Shown: in pieces, positions 46,379 to 56,285 of the stretch
How positions within the stretch are numbered: the first letter of the stretch is position 1
Layout: every line of letters starts with the position of its first letter
The notes under the pieces: model-generated
What the model was told of the DNA's origin: nothing
The model's input: the letters and a program-made list of their open reading frames with translations, nothing else
Databases searched by the model: none
NCBI RefSeq assembly: GCF_003386235.1
Contig: NZ_QRDZ01000004.1
Span: 186,001 to 250,000, forward strand
DNA from: Cohnella phaseoli
GTDB taxonomy: Bacteria; Bacillota; Bacilli; Paenibacillales; Paenibacillaceae
DNA: 64,000 bases
Direction of reading: 5' to 3'
Made by a program: the position numbers and the translations under genes

Positions 46379-49300
46379 TTGCGTTTTCAACGAAGTATGA
46401 CCGTCCTATTATCGCTATGCATGACGATCGGAATGTTCGGAGTCAACCTGTTTGCACGGAGCTCGACCGCATCGGCGAACGGGCAGACGCTGACGGCGGA
46501 AATGTGGCGGGTGGCGGAGATCGGGATGAGCAGCGCGGTTGCGTACAGCAATCCGTTTCTGGATGTTGAGGTGACGGCGACCTTCACGGGACCGGGCGGA
46601 GAGGTGATCGTTCGTCCGGGCTTCTGGGACGGCGGGAACGAGTGGAAGGTGAGGTTTGCCCCGACCGCTCTGGGAGAGTGGAGCTATCGGATTTCCAGCA
46701 GCGATCCCCTCAACGCGGGATTGAAGCTTAACGGTACGCTGACGGCCGTTCCGTACTCCGGGGACCGGGAAATCTACCAGCGCGGCTTTCTTCACGTTAG
46801 CGATGAAGGGTCGCATCTGTCCTATGCGGACGGAACGCCGTTTTTCTGGCTGGGAGACACCCATTGGTTCTTCGATAAAAACGAGTCCTGGGATACGTCG
46901 AACAAGCCCGGCACGTCCTCGCAGTTTAAAAGCATAGTCGACCGAAGAGTCGCGCAGAAATTTACCGTGTACCAGAGCGTCATTTTTGGCCCGCACGATT
47001 CCTACTGGGCCGCGGGACAGCAGGGAACGGAGATCAATCCGGATTATTTCAAGAACGAGCTGGATCGCAAAATGGCTTACATCGCCGACAGCGGCCTGGT
47101 CAACGCATTCGGAATCGGCTTTCACTCGAATATCGACGGCTTCGTGCAAGGCTCCGAAAGATTGGCCGCTTATGTCGCGGCGCGCTATGGAGCTTATCCG
47201 GTCGTCTGGATTACGTCTGGTGAAGGAGCGGGCTACGACCTAGGTCCCCGCGAAGCCCGGATTGACGGTTGGAGGAGCGTCGGCAAGGCAATCAACAAGT
47301 ACGACGGCTACAATCATCCGCAGACGGCTCATAGCACGGCTTTGACGGAGAAGGAGAGCCTCGGTCTGCCGCAGTTCTATGAAGGGGAGGGCTGGTTCGA
47401 CTTCGAAATGTTCCAGGGCGGCCATCAGAAAATGGTGCCGAGCGGGGATTACGATTACTATCATCGGCAATACGGGCTTCCGTTCCTGGAGTCGGAAGCG
47501 AATTACGAGCAAATTTATAACGGTTGGGCCACCGATACGATTGTGCGGCAGTCCGCCTACCGTTCCGTTCAAGCCGGGGGGATGGGCTACGGCTACGGCG
47601 CGCACGGAATCTGGAACGCATCGTGGGACGATGCGGACACGGCGAACGACTACGGCTACGGGCATCGCAACTGGTACGACGCGATAGATTTCGTCGGCGC
47701 CGACCAGATGACTCATTTGATCGATTTCTACCGTTCGCTTGATTGGCAGCGAATGACGTATCGCCCAACGGGGTGGGCGACCTGGACAGGCGAGCATGCG
47801 GAGGAGCTGACCGATCCGCTGCTTCGCGCCGACGATGCGGCCAATGCGGTGACGGTGTACTTCAATGCGGATAACTCTTCGCAAGGTACGCTGACGCAAT
47901 TGGATGCCCAGGCCGCTTACGAAAGCCGCTGGTTTAATCCGCGCACGGGAGCCTATACGACGATCAACGGTTCGTTTACGCCGGCCGGCGGAGCTTGGTC
48001 CGTTCCGGAGAAGCCGGACGCTCAAGATTGGCTGCTGCTGGTGAAGAAGCTGACTCCGTCGCCTTCGACGCTTGTCCCCGCGTCGCTGGAAACGCTCGTA
48101 TCGCAGGGCAAGCCGGCAAGCGCCTCGACAATCAATCAAGGCACGCTCGTTCCCGCCGATGCGGCATTCGACGGAGACTACGGCACGTTCTGGACGGCGG
48201 CGGACGGCCAGTTCCCGCAATGGCTGCAAGTGGACTTGGGCAAAATCTACGAGCTGTCGGGCATTGAGCAAACGTTCTATAACGCGAACGACTGGAACTA
48301 CGCCATCGAAGGCTCGACGGACGGTCAAAGCTGGCAGCGCTTGATCGACCGTACGGGCGCGCCCGTATACGGTACGAAGTTTGCCGAGCGGGTCAGCGGC
48401 AAGGCTCGTTACGTCCGCCTGCTGGCGACCGGTTCCTCCAACGACTGGGCGTCGAGCACGGAGTTCAAGGTGTACGCGAAAATCAATTCGGCCGCGGCTG
48501 TCCGATCGACCGCGTATTTGGTAGACGACCGCGAACGGACGGTCAGCAAGGTGCCGGCCGGGACGTCGGTGCAGCAGTTTATGGACGACGTCGTTCCGAG
48601 CGTTAATGCGTCTATGCGGCTTCTGCTCGCAGATGGGGTTACGGAGGTTACGCAGGGAAGCGTCGGCAACGGCATGACTCTGTCCGTCGAATCCGAAGAC
48701 GGCTCGACCGTTCGTTCCTACACCGTGCAGACGGTATCCAACAAAGGGGTTAATCTGGCGAGGACGGCGACCGTTACCGTCTCATCCGTAGAGAACGAGT
48801 TTTATTCCGCGGCTAACCTAATTGACGGTAACAGCGATACGCTGACCTGGTCGGGCTGGGCGGCCAAGCTGTTCCCGGCGTGGGTGGAGCTGGATTTCGG
48901 CAGCGAGAAGACGTTTAACCGGATCGACCTGTATACGAAGAAAAACTATGAACAAAAAGAATACACGATGCAGATCTGGAACGGTACCGCTTGGACCGAT
49001 CTGTTCCCGACGGTGACGGACAACACGGCGGATCATCGGGCGCACGTGTTCGAGCCGGTCGCGGCCTCCAAGCTGCGGGTATGGATGACGCGAGGCAACG
49101 TCCAGCAGGATACGGAGCCCTCGGAAGGTCAGCCGGGCGAGAAGGTGGCGCGAATCAACGAGCTGGAGGTGTATCTGTCTCCCGGCGATAAGCTGATCGA
49201 TCAACTGACGGTACAAGGAGCCGGAGGCGTGAACGAAATCGTCTCGGCTGGCGGGACTTTGCAGATGACGGCGACGGCCCAGCCCTCCGATGCGTCCGAG

Positions 49301-51208
49301 CTTGGAGTTGTCTGGACCGTAACCGGAACGGACGATGCGCCGACTACGCTGGCTTCCATCTCGAAGGGCGGCTTGCTGACCGCCAAGAAGAACGGAACCG
49401 TGAAGGTGACGGCTGCGGCGCTCGACGGTTCGGCGGTGAAAGCCAGCGTGTCGGTCGCAATCTCCGGGCAGTCGACGGAGCCCCAGAGCGAGCTGCTGTC
49501 GCTGAACAAGCCGGTGCAGGCTTCGAGCGTGAACGGCCCGGCGGAGGCGGCGACGGACGGGAACGAGAGCACGGCGTGGATCGCATCGGACGGCACGTTC
49601 CCGCAATGGATCGTTGTCGATTTGCAGCAGGTTTACGAAGTCGATCGGATCGACCAGACGTTCTTTAACGAGGATCAATGGAAATACAGGCTCGAAGGCT
49701 CGACAGACGGCACTGCTTGGACGGAGTGGATCGACCGTACGACCAACCAACAAGCGACCTCGTCGTTCTCTCACGCGGTTGACGGAACCGCCCGTTACGT
49801 GAAGATGACGGTGACCGGCGCCAAGAGCGAATGGCCGAACTGGGCTTCCAGCGTGGAGTTTTCCATCTACGGGAAACCGCCCGCAGTCGATCCCGGTAAT
49901 GGCAACGGGAACGGAGAAGGCAACGGCGGGGAAACTGGCAACAACGGAAATAACGGAAACGGAGGAGAAACGGGCAATTCTGGCGGTAGCGGCAATAGCG
50001 GCAGCGGAGCCGGCGGCGCGCAGACCGGCCAGGCCGGAGGCGGGGCGTTGAGCTGGGCCGACGGCTCGGGCGGCAAACCGGAGCTTGCGCTGCTGCAACC
50101 GGCCGACGGCACGAACGCGTTTCGCATCGACGCAGCGTTGCTAGGGCAGGGCTTCGCCCGAACGAAGCCTTCGGCGAACGGGGTGGAGACGGTTGCGATC
50201 AAGCTTCCGGCCGCGGCAGGCGCAACCTCCTACACTCTGGAGCTGCCCGCCTCTGCGTTAAGAGACGGTCAAGCCGGTCAGCGGCTCGAAATCGTCACGC
50301 CGCTCGGCAAGCTGCTTGTCCCGCTTAACCAGCCGGAAGGCAGCGTGTGGAGCAACGCGGCCCGCATCGGAATTGCGCTAGCGACCGAAGGCTCGTCCGT
50401 CGCTATACGCTGGACGGCCGACGGCAAGCCAATTTCCTTCCCGGAATCGATACGCCTGGCCCTGCCGGTTCCCGCATTCGAGCGGGAAGGAGATCGTGCG
50501 GTTGTCCGCCGAATCGATAAGGAAGGCCGAGCCGCGACGCTGGCGCTGTCCAGGTTCGACTCCGCGGCAGGCGAGGTATGGTTTAACGGAAGCGACTCAT
50601 TCCGCTACGAGACCGCCGTCGTCAGGAAAAGCTTTAGCGATCTCGGGAATAGAAGCTGGCTGTTGGAGCCGATCCATATGCTTGCGGCCAGGGATATCAT
50701 CAAGGGAGTAACAAGTACGGAGTTTAAGCCGGATCTCCCCGTTAGCCGCGCGGAATTCGTGGTCATGCTGATGCGAATGCTCGATGAAGGCGAGCCTGTC
50801 GAAGCTGCTGCGGAGACCGACTTCCCGGATGTGAAGCCGGGCAGCTACTATTACAATGCGGTCAGAGCGGCAAAAGCGCTTGGCATCGCACAGGGAGACG
50901 GGTACAATACGTTTAACCCCGCCGGCTCGCTCAGCAGGCAGGATATGAGCGTGCTGCTTGCCCGACTGCTCTCGCGGACCGGAGCGGCGGAAGCGCCGTC
51001 CGACGGAAACGACAACGGATTGGCGCATTATGCGGACGATGCCGAAGTGTCCCCGTATGCTCGTTCAAGCCTGGAGCTTCTGACGGCGGAGGGCATTATG
51101 GAGGGCGACGGCAAGCTGCTGCATCCGCGGAAGGAGCTGACCCGGGGGGAAGCCGCCGCAGCGTTGTTCCGGATGCTCAAGAGGATGGAGAACGATTTGC
51201 TTCAATAG
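46379..51208 (+). CDS. SLH-anchored extracellular multidomain glycosidase-like protein (DUF5060-DUF4038)
   Basis: 1609 residues. The signal peptide is about 1-33 (…STASA). A DUF5060 beta domain lies at ~38-125, then a DUF4038 TIM barrel at ~130-450 with GDTHWFFD and FFWLG; this barrel family includes apiosidases (GH140). Three F5/8 type C modules are at ~571-700, 789-934 and 1039-1165, with a bacterial Ig-like (Big) domain at ~937-1030. A Gly/Asn-rich linker spans ~1167-1220. A region of unknown fold follows, and three SLH repeats close the protein (~1417-1600; SRAE, SRQD and TRGE motifs), anchoring it to cell-wall polymer. The TTG at 46379 has GAGGAGG eight bases upstream and opens the signal peptide. 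It probably trims plant or microbial polysaccharide at the cell surface. Confidence 0.9.
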   Translation: MRFQRSMTVLLSLCMTIGMFGVNLFARSSTASANGQTLTAEMWRVAEIGMSSAVAYSNPFLDVEVTATFTGPGGEVIVRPGFWDGGNEWKVRFAPTALGEWSYRISSSDPLNAGLKLNGTLTAVPYSGDREIYQRGFLHVSDEGSHLSYADGTPFFWLGDTHWFFDKNESWDTSNKPGTSSQFKSIVDRRVAQKFTVYQSVIFGPHDSYWAAGQQGTEINPDYFKNELDRKMAYIADSGLVNAFGIGFHSNIDGFVQGSERLAAYVAARYGAYPVVWITSGEGAGYDLGPREARIDGWRSVGKAINKYDGYNHPQTAHSTALTEKESLGLPQFYEGEGWFDFEMFQGGHQKMVPSGDYDYYHRQYGLPFLESEANYEQIYNGWATDTIVRQSAYRSVQAGGMGYGYGAHGIWNASWDDADTANDYGYGHRNWYDAIDFVGADQMTHLIDFYRSLDWQRMTYRPTGWATWTGEHAEELTDPLLRADDAANAVTVYFNADNSSQGTLTQLDAQAAYESRWFNPRTGAYTTINGSFTPAGGAWSVPEKPDAQDWLLLVKKLTPSPSTLVPASLETLVSQGKPASASTINQGTLVPADAAFDGDYGTFWTAADGQFPQWLQVDLGKIYELSGIEQTFYNANDWNYAIEGSTDGQSWQRLIDRTGAPVYGTKFAERVSGKARYVRLLATGSSNDWASSTEFKVYAKINSAAAVRSTAYLVDDRERTVSKVPAGTSVQQFMDDVVPSVNASMRLLLADGVTEVTQGSVGNGMTLSVESEDGSTVRSYTVQTVSNKGVNLARTATVTVSSVENEFYSAANLIDGNSDTLTWSGWAAKLFPAWVELDFGSEKTFNRIDLYTKKNYEQKEYTMQIWNGTAWTDLFPTVTDNTADHRAHVFEPVAASKLRVWMTRGNVQQDTEPSEGQPGEKVARINELEVYLSPGDKLIDQLTVQGAGGVNEIVSAGGTLQMTATAQPSDASELGVVWTVTGTDDAPTTLASISKGGLLTAKKNGTVKVTAAALDGSAVKASVSVAISGQSTEPQSELLSLNKPVQASSVNGPAEAATDGNESTAWIASDGTFPQWIVVDLQQVYEVDRIDQTFFNEDQWKYRLEGSTDGTAWTEWIDRTTNQQATSSFSHAVDGTARYVKMTVTGAKSEWPNWASSVEFSIYGKPPAVDPGNGNGNGEGNGGETGNNGNNGNGGETGNSGGSGNSGSGAGGAQTGQAGGGALSWADGSGGKPELALLQPADGTNAFRIDAALLGQGFARTKPSANGVETVAIKLPAAAGATSYTLELPASALRDGQAGQRLEIVTPLGKLLVPLNQPEGSVWSNAARIGIALATEGSSVAIRWTADGKPISFPESIRLALPVPAFEREGDRAVVRRIDKEGRAATLALSRFDSAAGEVWFNGSDSFRYETAVVRKSFSDLGNRSWLLEPIHMLAARDIIKGVTSTEFKPDLPVSRAEFVVMLMRMLDEGEPVEAAAETDFPDVKPGSYYYNAVRAAKALGIAQGDGYNTFNPAGSLSRQDMSVLLARLLSRTGAAEAPSDGNDNGLAHYADDAEVSPYARSSLELLTAEGIMEGDGKLLHPRKELTRGEAAAALFRMLKRMENDLLQ

Positions 51209-51215
51209 CAAAGGA

Positions 51216-51254
51216 AAAAACAGGGAGAAGAGCTAAACCGTTCTCCTTGTTTTT
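51216..51254 (+). terminator. Rho-independent terminator after the SLH-protein gene
   Basis: AAAAACAGGGAGAA (51216-51229) pairs with TTCTCCTTGTTTTT (51241-51254) at 13 of 14 positions around an 11-base loop, with the T-rich end forming the tract. Confidence 0.85.
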
Positions 51255-51287
51255 CCTATTTATCCGCAAGGGGGAAGCGATCTGAAT

Positions 51288-53111
51288 TTGCTCAGACGGC
51301 TGAACGGCCACTTGAAATGGAAGCTCTTCTATCGAATCACGTTCGTCAGCATTATTCCGATCGTCGTTTTTGGATTTTTCCTCTACCGTTACCTTCAAGA
51401 TCAAACGAACGACAAATACAACGACTACACGCAGAGGCTAGTGCAGCAAATTACGAGCAATCTGGACAGCAACATGCAGGAGCTGGACAAAATCATTACC
51501 CCCGTTTATTATTCGGACGAGCTGACGGACCTGCTTATGGGCACGGGGAAGTTTGACTATTTCAGCAATTACAAGCTGCTTACCGGAGTGTTTTACAACT
51601 CCATTTATTCGCGCAATTCAATTTACGACCTTGAGCTGTTCAACCTGCAGGGAGATCGGGTTATTGCCGTGAACGGCAGCCTGACGACGGGCAAGGAAGC
51701 TGAGGAAGAGTGGTTCCGGGATACGCTGGCCCAGAAAGGAGAGCGGCATATTTTTCTGGAGCGGGTGGCCAGGGAAGGCCGCGAGGACTTCGTCGTGTCC
51801 ATGTCCCGTGCGATTTACGATTTGAACGCGTTTACGATTATCGGCGTCATCCGAGTGAACGAAAATCAGCGGGAAATCAAGCAAAACCTGCTGGATGTGC
51901 AGATGGATTACGACAGCGACGTCGCCGTCCTGACCGACGGAGGGGAGCTCGTCTACAGCAGCAACTCCGAGCTTGTCGATTCGCGCTCGCTGGACGGCTT
52001 GATGGAGGATGTGGCGGGCGCCACGGGCAGCGTGAGCGATAACCGGGCGATGCTGAACGGCAGCCCCTACTTGCTCGCGATGCGCGAATCGCCGTATTCG
52101 GGCTTTAAAGTCGTGCTGTTAACGCCGGAATCGGAAGTTCTCAAAGAGAGCGATCGGGTCAAGAACTACTTTAGCTACTTTCTTGTCATTTATTTGCTGA
52201 CGACGCTGGGCATCGCGCTGGGGCTGGCTCATCATATTTCCAAGCCGATCGTGCAGATTCGGGGGAAAATGAAAAGCGTGGAGCAGGAAAACTTCGACGT
52301 TCGGGCGGAGGTGCGGGGGACCGACGAGATCGCGCAGCTCAGCAAAGGCTTTAACCAAATGGTCAAGCAGATCGACTCGCTTATTCACGAGAAATACGCG
52401 ATGAAGCTGCATAAGCGCGAGGCCGAGTTGAAGGTGCTGCAAAACCAGATCAATCCGCATTTTCTGAACAATTCCCTGTCGTCGATCATCGGTTTGCTGC
52501 AATCGGGCGGAGCGCCGCAGTCGGGAGCCAACGACGCGGCGATCCGGATGATCGCCTCGCTGTCGCACATTTTCAGATATAATCTCGATACGCATGAGCA
52601 GACCGTCCGGCTGGCGGACGAGCTCGGCAACGCGAAGCACTATTTGGCGCTGCAACAGATCCGCTTCGACGATCGATTGGATTGCCGCTTCGAGATCGAA
52701 GAGGGCTGTCTGGATTGCGAGGCGCTCAAAATGTCATTGCAGCCGCTGATCGAGAATGCGATCATTCACGGCGTGGAGCCCAAAAGAGGGACAGGCGAGG
52801 TGCTCATCTACGCCCGGAAGCGCGACAGCTTCCTGATTGTCGGAATCGCCGATAACGGAGCGGGCATGGCCGAGGAGCGGCTTGCCGAGATTAACGAGCT
52901 TCTGCAAACCGGGGCGGAGGAGCAAAGGTCGCTTGCCGATCGCGAGGCGGGCGTGTTTAACGTCAACGCCCGCGTCCAGCTTCTGTACGGAGACGAATAC
53001 GGTCTGAGCCTGAGAAGCAACGAAGAAACGGGGGAAGGCGTCGTAGCCGAGCTGCAATTGCCGTTTAAACCTAGCCGGAGCGTATCGGCGTCGCCGACCA
53101 GACAGCATTAG
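51288..53111 (+). CDS. YesM-family sensor histidine kinase
   Basis: 607-residue membrane kinase. Transmembrane helices lie at about 12-36 and 296-320, flanking a Cache-like extracellular sensor. A HAMP domain follows (SKPIVQIRGKMKSVEQENFDV). His391 lies in NQINPHFLNN, with Asn where Tyr is usual. The ATP-binding domain shows DNGAGMAEERLAEI and the end GEGVVAELQLPF. The TTG at 51288 follows GGGGGAAG by eleven bases; no ATG gives a better start. The response regulator gene begins 25 bp downstream. The shared binding motifs suggest it controls both the SLH-anchored enzyme upstream and the transporter downstream. Confidence 0.93.
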   Translation: MLRRLNGHLKWKLFYRITFVSIIPIVVFGFFLYRYLQDQTNDKYNDYTQRLVQQITSNLDSNMQELDKIITPVYYSDELTDLLMGTGKFDYFSNYKLLTGVFYNSIYSRNSIYDLELFNLQGDRVIAVNGSLTTGKEAEEEWFRDTLAQKGERHIFLERVAREGREDFVVSMSRAIYDLNAFTIIGVIRVNENQREIKQNLLDVQMDYDSDVAVLTDGGELVYSSNSELVDSRSLDGLMEDVAGATGSVSDNRAMLNGSPYLLAMRESPYSGFKVVLLTPESEVLKESDRVKNYFSYFLVIYLLTTLGIALGLAHHISKPIVQIRGKMKSVEQENFDVRAEVRGTDEIAQLSKGFNQMVKQIDSLIHEKYAMKLHKREAELKVLQNQINPHFLNNSLSSIIGLLQSGGAPQSGANDAAIRMIASLSHIFRYNLDTHEQTVRLADELGNAKHYLALQQIRFDDRLDCRFEIEEGCLDCEALKMSLQPLIENAIIHGVEPKRGTGEVLIYARKRDSFLIVGIADNGAGMAEERLAEINELLQTGAEEQRSLADREAGVFNVNARVQLLYGDEYGLSLRSNEETGEGVVAELQLPFKPSRSVSASPTRQH

Positions 53112-53136
53112 ATTCGAACATGACGGGGTGGGACGG

Positions 53137-54759
53137 ATGATTAAAGTGTTTATCGTTGACGATGAGAAGTGGGTTAGGCAATCGATCAAGCATTCCATCG
53201 CTTGGGAGGAGCACGGCTTTGAGATCGCGAGCGAAGAGGACGACGGCTTGGACGCGCTGGGCAAAATTATGGAGCTGCGGCCGCAGATCGTCATCGCCGA
53301 TATCCGCATGCCCGGCTTGGACGGCATCGAGCTGTTCAAGATGGTCAGAATGAAGCTCCCGCATACGCTGTTTATTTTCATCAGCGGATACAGTCATTTC
53401 AATTACGTGCAGGATGCTTTGAATTTGGGAGCGTTCAACTATATTTTAAAACCGATCGACGCAGGCAAGCTGCTGGAAGTGCTGCTTAACGCCAAGAGCA
53501 GGACGATCCAGCTCGAACAGAGCGTTCGCGATCAGGCTATGGCGAGGCATTCGCTCGGCATGCTGAAAAATCGGTTCCTGAACGCGCTGCTGGACGGCAC
53601 GAGATTCGCCGAGACCGCTCTTGCCGCCAAGCTTAAGCAGTTCGGCCTGGCTTTCCCGTTCGGAGGTTTCGTCGTGCTGCGCATCGCCATCGACAACTAC
53701 CGATCTATCAAGCAGCATCTGAATTTCAACGACATCGAGCTGATGTCGTTCTCCCTGCGCAACATTGCCGCAGAAGTGATCGCGAAGTACGGGCTGATCG
53801 GCGCGATGGCCGATCTTTCTTCCGGGGAGCTTGCCGTCCTGCTGAACGTTCAGCAGGACGGCTGGGAGGAGACGGAGCCATACGTGCGCAAAGCCGCGGA
53901 GGAGATCGCCGCGTCGGTGAAGCAGTACCAATACTTCACCGTCACGATCGGAATGGGCGATCTTGTCGACGAGCTGGGACGGCTGAACGAATCGAACGCG
54001 CAGGCTGGAAGAAGCCTGGATTACCGGTTGGAGCTCGGCAACGACCGCGTGATCGCTCCTTCCGATCGCAAGGAGCGGGAAGATCGCTTCGACCTGCTCC
54101 CCGTCGAGGAAGAGACGGAGCTGCTCAAGCTGCTGGACGGCTTAAACCGACCGGCGTTTAACGAACGGATCGACAAGCTGTTCGGCTCGCTGAACGGGAG
54201 TCGGATTCGCCAACCGTTTCAGCTCGGCTTTCTATTCCGTCATATTTGCGGTTTAATCTTCATGATGGCGGCGCGCAAGGGGCATTCCACCTCCCATCTG
54301 CAGGAGGAGCAAAGGGCGGTTCACGATCAGGCGGAAGGGATGACGCAGGCGGACGAATTCCGGGAACTGCTAAAGAGCGTTGCCGACCGCTACTTGCTGG
54401 CCGCGGACGACGCGGGCGATCAAGGCGAGAAATCGAGCGCCGTCCGCAAAATGCGCGAATACGTGTACGCCCATTACGAGGAGAAAGTCGACCTTCAGGT
54501 GCTTGCCGGACATTTATACATGCATCCGGTCTATTTGAGCAAAATCTTTAAGCAGGAGACGGGCGGGAATTTCACCGACTTTCTGCTCGGTTATCGGATG
54601 AGCATGGCCAAGGAGCTGATGCGCCATAAGGCGTACGAGCTGTCGGACATCGCGCGCATGGTCGGGTTTGATGACTACAGCTATTTCAACAAGCAGTTTC
54701 GCAAGACGCAAGGCCTTTCCCCGCAAGAGTTCCGCAAAACCGTTGAAATGATTCCTTGA
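53137..54759 (+). CDS. AraC-type (YesN-like) response regulator
   Basis: 540 residues. The receiver has VDDE at 7-10, phospho-acceptor Asp55 in IADIRMPGLDG and the Lys in YILKPID. A long central region of the YesN type follows. The C-terminal AraC-type double HTH contains LYMHPVYLSKIFKQETGGNFTDFL and VGFDDYSYFNKQFRKTQGLSPQEFRKT. The ATG at 53137 is preceded by GGGGTGGGACGG; a GTG at 53128 is a less likely alternative. A terminator overlaps its last codons, so the transporter downstream uses its own promoter, which carries the tandem motif this regulator is expected to bind. Confidence 0.95.
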   Translation: MIKVFIVDDEKWVRQSIKHSIAWEEHGFEIASEEDDGLDALGKIMELRPQIVIADIRMPGLDGIELFKMVRMKLPHTLFIFISGYSHFNYVQDALNLGAFNYILKPIDAGKLLEVLLNAKSRTIQLEQSVRDQAMARHSLGMLKNRFLNALLDGTRFAETALAAKLKQFGLAFPFGGFVVLRIAIDNYRSIKQHLNFNDIELMSFSLRNIAAEVIAKYGLIGAMADLSSGELAVLLNVQQDGWEETEPYVRKAAEEIAASVKQYQYFTVTIGMGDLVDELGRLNESNAQAGRSLDYRLELGNDRVIAPSDRKEREDRFDLLPVEEETELLKLLDGLNRPAFNERIDKLFGSLNGSRIRQPFQLGFLFRHICGLIFMMAARKGHSTSHLQEEQRAVHDQAEGMTQADEFRELLKSVADRYLLAADDAGDQGEKSSAVRKMREYVYAHYEEKVDLQVLAGHLYMHPVYLSKIFKQETGGNFTDFLLGYRMSMAKELMRHKAYELSDIARMVGFDDYSYFNKQFRKTQGLSPQEFRKTVEMIP

Positions 54760-54779
54760 CTTTGGTCAGGGAATTTTTT
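54751..54779 (+). terminator. Rho-independent terminator overlapping the end of the response regulator gene
   Basis: ATTCCTTGAC (54751-54760) pairs with GTCAGGGAAT (54765-54774) with one G-T pair and a four-base loop, followed by a run of T. The stop codon lies in the stem. Confidence 0.85.
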
Positions 54780-54800
54780 GCGTGCCGCCATCTTCGAAAC

Positions 54801-54868
54801 AGGTTGAAATAGTACCAGCGAAGATTGAAATCGTCAAATTGTTTCACCGCCGGATATTGGGCTAGAAT
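54801..54868 (+). promoter_or_regulatory. Tandem regulator site and promoter of the fourth transporter operon
   Basis: TTGAAATAGT (54804-54813) and TTGAAATCGT (54825-54834) are direct repeats with exactly 21-bp spacing, two helical turns, and match at 9 of 10 positions. TAGAAT (54863-54868) is the -10, with no good -35. A related pair precedes the SLH-anchored enzyme at 46238. The layout fits activation by the AraC-type regulator encoded just upstream. Confidence 0.65.
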
Positions 54869-54923
54869 GGGCATACAGAGCGCTGCTGTAACGTTTTTCG
54901 CAAAATACGAGGAGGTCTATCCA

Positions 54924-56264
54924 ATGAAAAAAAGCATGACGACGATTGCAGCAAGCCTTACACTGCTTATGGCCTTATCGGCTTGCGGCGGCAACAACGG
55001 GAATAACGGGAACAGCGGCAGTGCGGACAATTCCGCGGCGCAGCCGTCCGGCGGCTCCGCATCCGCGGAGGCTCCGGCCAAGGAAGTCACGCTTAGAGTA
55101 ACGAGTTGGGTGCCGGAGATGAAGCCGGCCATGGAGAAGATCGGGGAGCAATTCGCCAAGGAAAATCCCGGAGTCACGGTTGACTTCAGCATTATCCCGG
55201 GCGATCAGTACGAGAACATTACGAAGACGAAGCTGTTGGCCAACGATGCGCCCGACCTGTTCTTCATGTTCGCAAGCAGGGTCGATGAGTTGGCCGCGAA
55301 CGGTCTGATCGGGGAGCTGTCGGGAGCAAGCTTCTACGACCGGCTGCTGCCGGGCTTTCAGAAGAAATCGGCGGACGGCAAGCTGTACGCGCTTCCGGTC
55401 GACTACTCGGCCTACGGCGTGTTCTACAATCAGGACGTGTTCAAGAGCCTGAACCTGACCCCTCCCCAAACTTTTGCGGAATTACTGTCCGTCTCCGAGA
55501 CGATCAAGGCCGCGGGAATCGAACCTTTTGCGCTTGGCGCCAAGGATTCCTGGACGATCGAAAATATGGCGCTGCCGATGTATGCGAGCATGACCAAGCC
55601 GAACGAGCCGAACTTCGGCAAAGATTTGTACGACGGGAAAGCGTCGATGTCGGACGCCGCGTTCAAACGCCCTTTCCTGGCTCTGGCCGAGCTTCAGGAC
55701 AAAGGTTATATCAACAAAGGAGCGCTGGGCATCGATTATCAGCAATCCGTCGCTTCCGTGCTCGAAGGCAAGACCGCGATGATCGCGTCCGGCAGCTATG
55801 TCGTCGGAACGGCTTCGACCTTGGAGGCCGACGCTCAACTGGGCTATTTTCCGTTCCCTGCGGACGAAGGCGATCCCGGACTGCTCATGATCGTGGACAA
55901 ATCCTTGGTATACAGCAGCAAAGGTAAAAACCCCGAGCTGGCGCAAAAGTTCATCGATTTCTTCGCTCGTGCGGATATTATGAAAATGCATATCGAAGGC
56001 TTAAACGCCATCCCTACGCTAGGGGACACGAACGCAGCTTTGCCGCAAGCGCTTCTCGATCTCGGAGCGAGCGCGGCCAAATTTCGCTCCTTCTCTCAAG
56101 GCTTCTATCTGCCGGGCCGAGCGTACCAGACGTTTACCGAAAAGCTGCTTCCCGAGATTATTACGGGCAAGGGGGCGACGGACGCGCGGTTTGCGGAGCT
56201 GGATAAGCAATTGAAGGAGGAACTGCAAAATCCGAAAGTCGCCGTTCCATTCGAGGAGCAATGA
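54924..56264 (+). CDS. Extracellular solute-binding lipoprotein of CUT1 sugar ABC transporter
   Basis: 446-residue lipoprotein receptor. The signal peptide begins MKKSMTTIAA and ends at lipobox LSAC, followed by a Gly/Asn/Ser/Ala-rich linker. The SBP family 1 body contains EKIGEQFAKENPGVTVDFSIIPG, GKLYALPVDYSAYGVFYNQDVF and GKTAMIASGSYVVG. The ATG at 54924 has GAGGAGG ten bases upstream; the longer frame from 54825 would include the promoter. Two permease genes follow closely, forming the fourth CUT1 importer of the window. The ligand is probably a product of the co-regulated SLH-anchored enzyme, by inference. Confidence 0.93.
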   Translation: MKKSMTTIAASLTLLMALSACGGNNGNNGNSGSADNSAAQPSGGSASAEAPAKEVTLRVTSWVPEMKPAMEKIGEQFAKENPGVTVDFSIIPGDQYENITKTKLLANDAPDLFFMFASRVDELAANGLIGELSGASFYDRLLPGFQKKSADGKLYALPVDYSAYGVFYNQDVFKSLNLTPPQTFAELLSVSETIKAAGIEPFALGAKDSWTIENMALPMYASMTKPNEPNFGKDLYDGKASMSDAAFKRPFLALAELQDKGYINKGALGIDYQQSVASVLEGKTAMIASGSYVVGTASTLEADAQLGYFPFPADEGDPGLLMIVDKSLVYSSKGKNPELAQKFIDFFARADIMKMHIEGLNAIPTLGDTNAALPQALLDLGASAAKFRSFSQGFYLPGRAYQTFTEKLLPEIITGKGATDARFAELDKQLKEELQNPKVAVPFEEQ

Positions 56265-56285
56265 TGGCAAAGGAAATCCGAGCCT

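Noticed and set aside
48818..50098. 426-codon minus-strand frame inside the SLH-protein gene
   Set aside because: It lies wholly opposite F5/8C and Big domain coding sequence; composition is Arg-rich shadow type.
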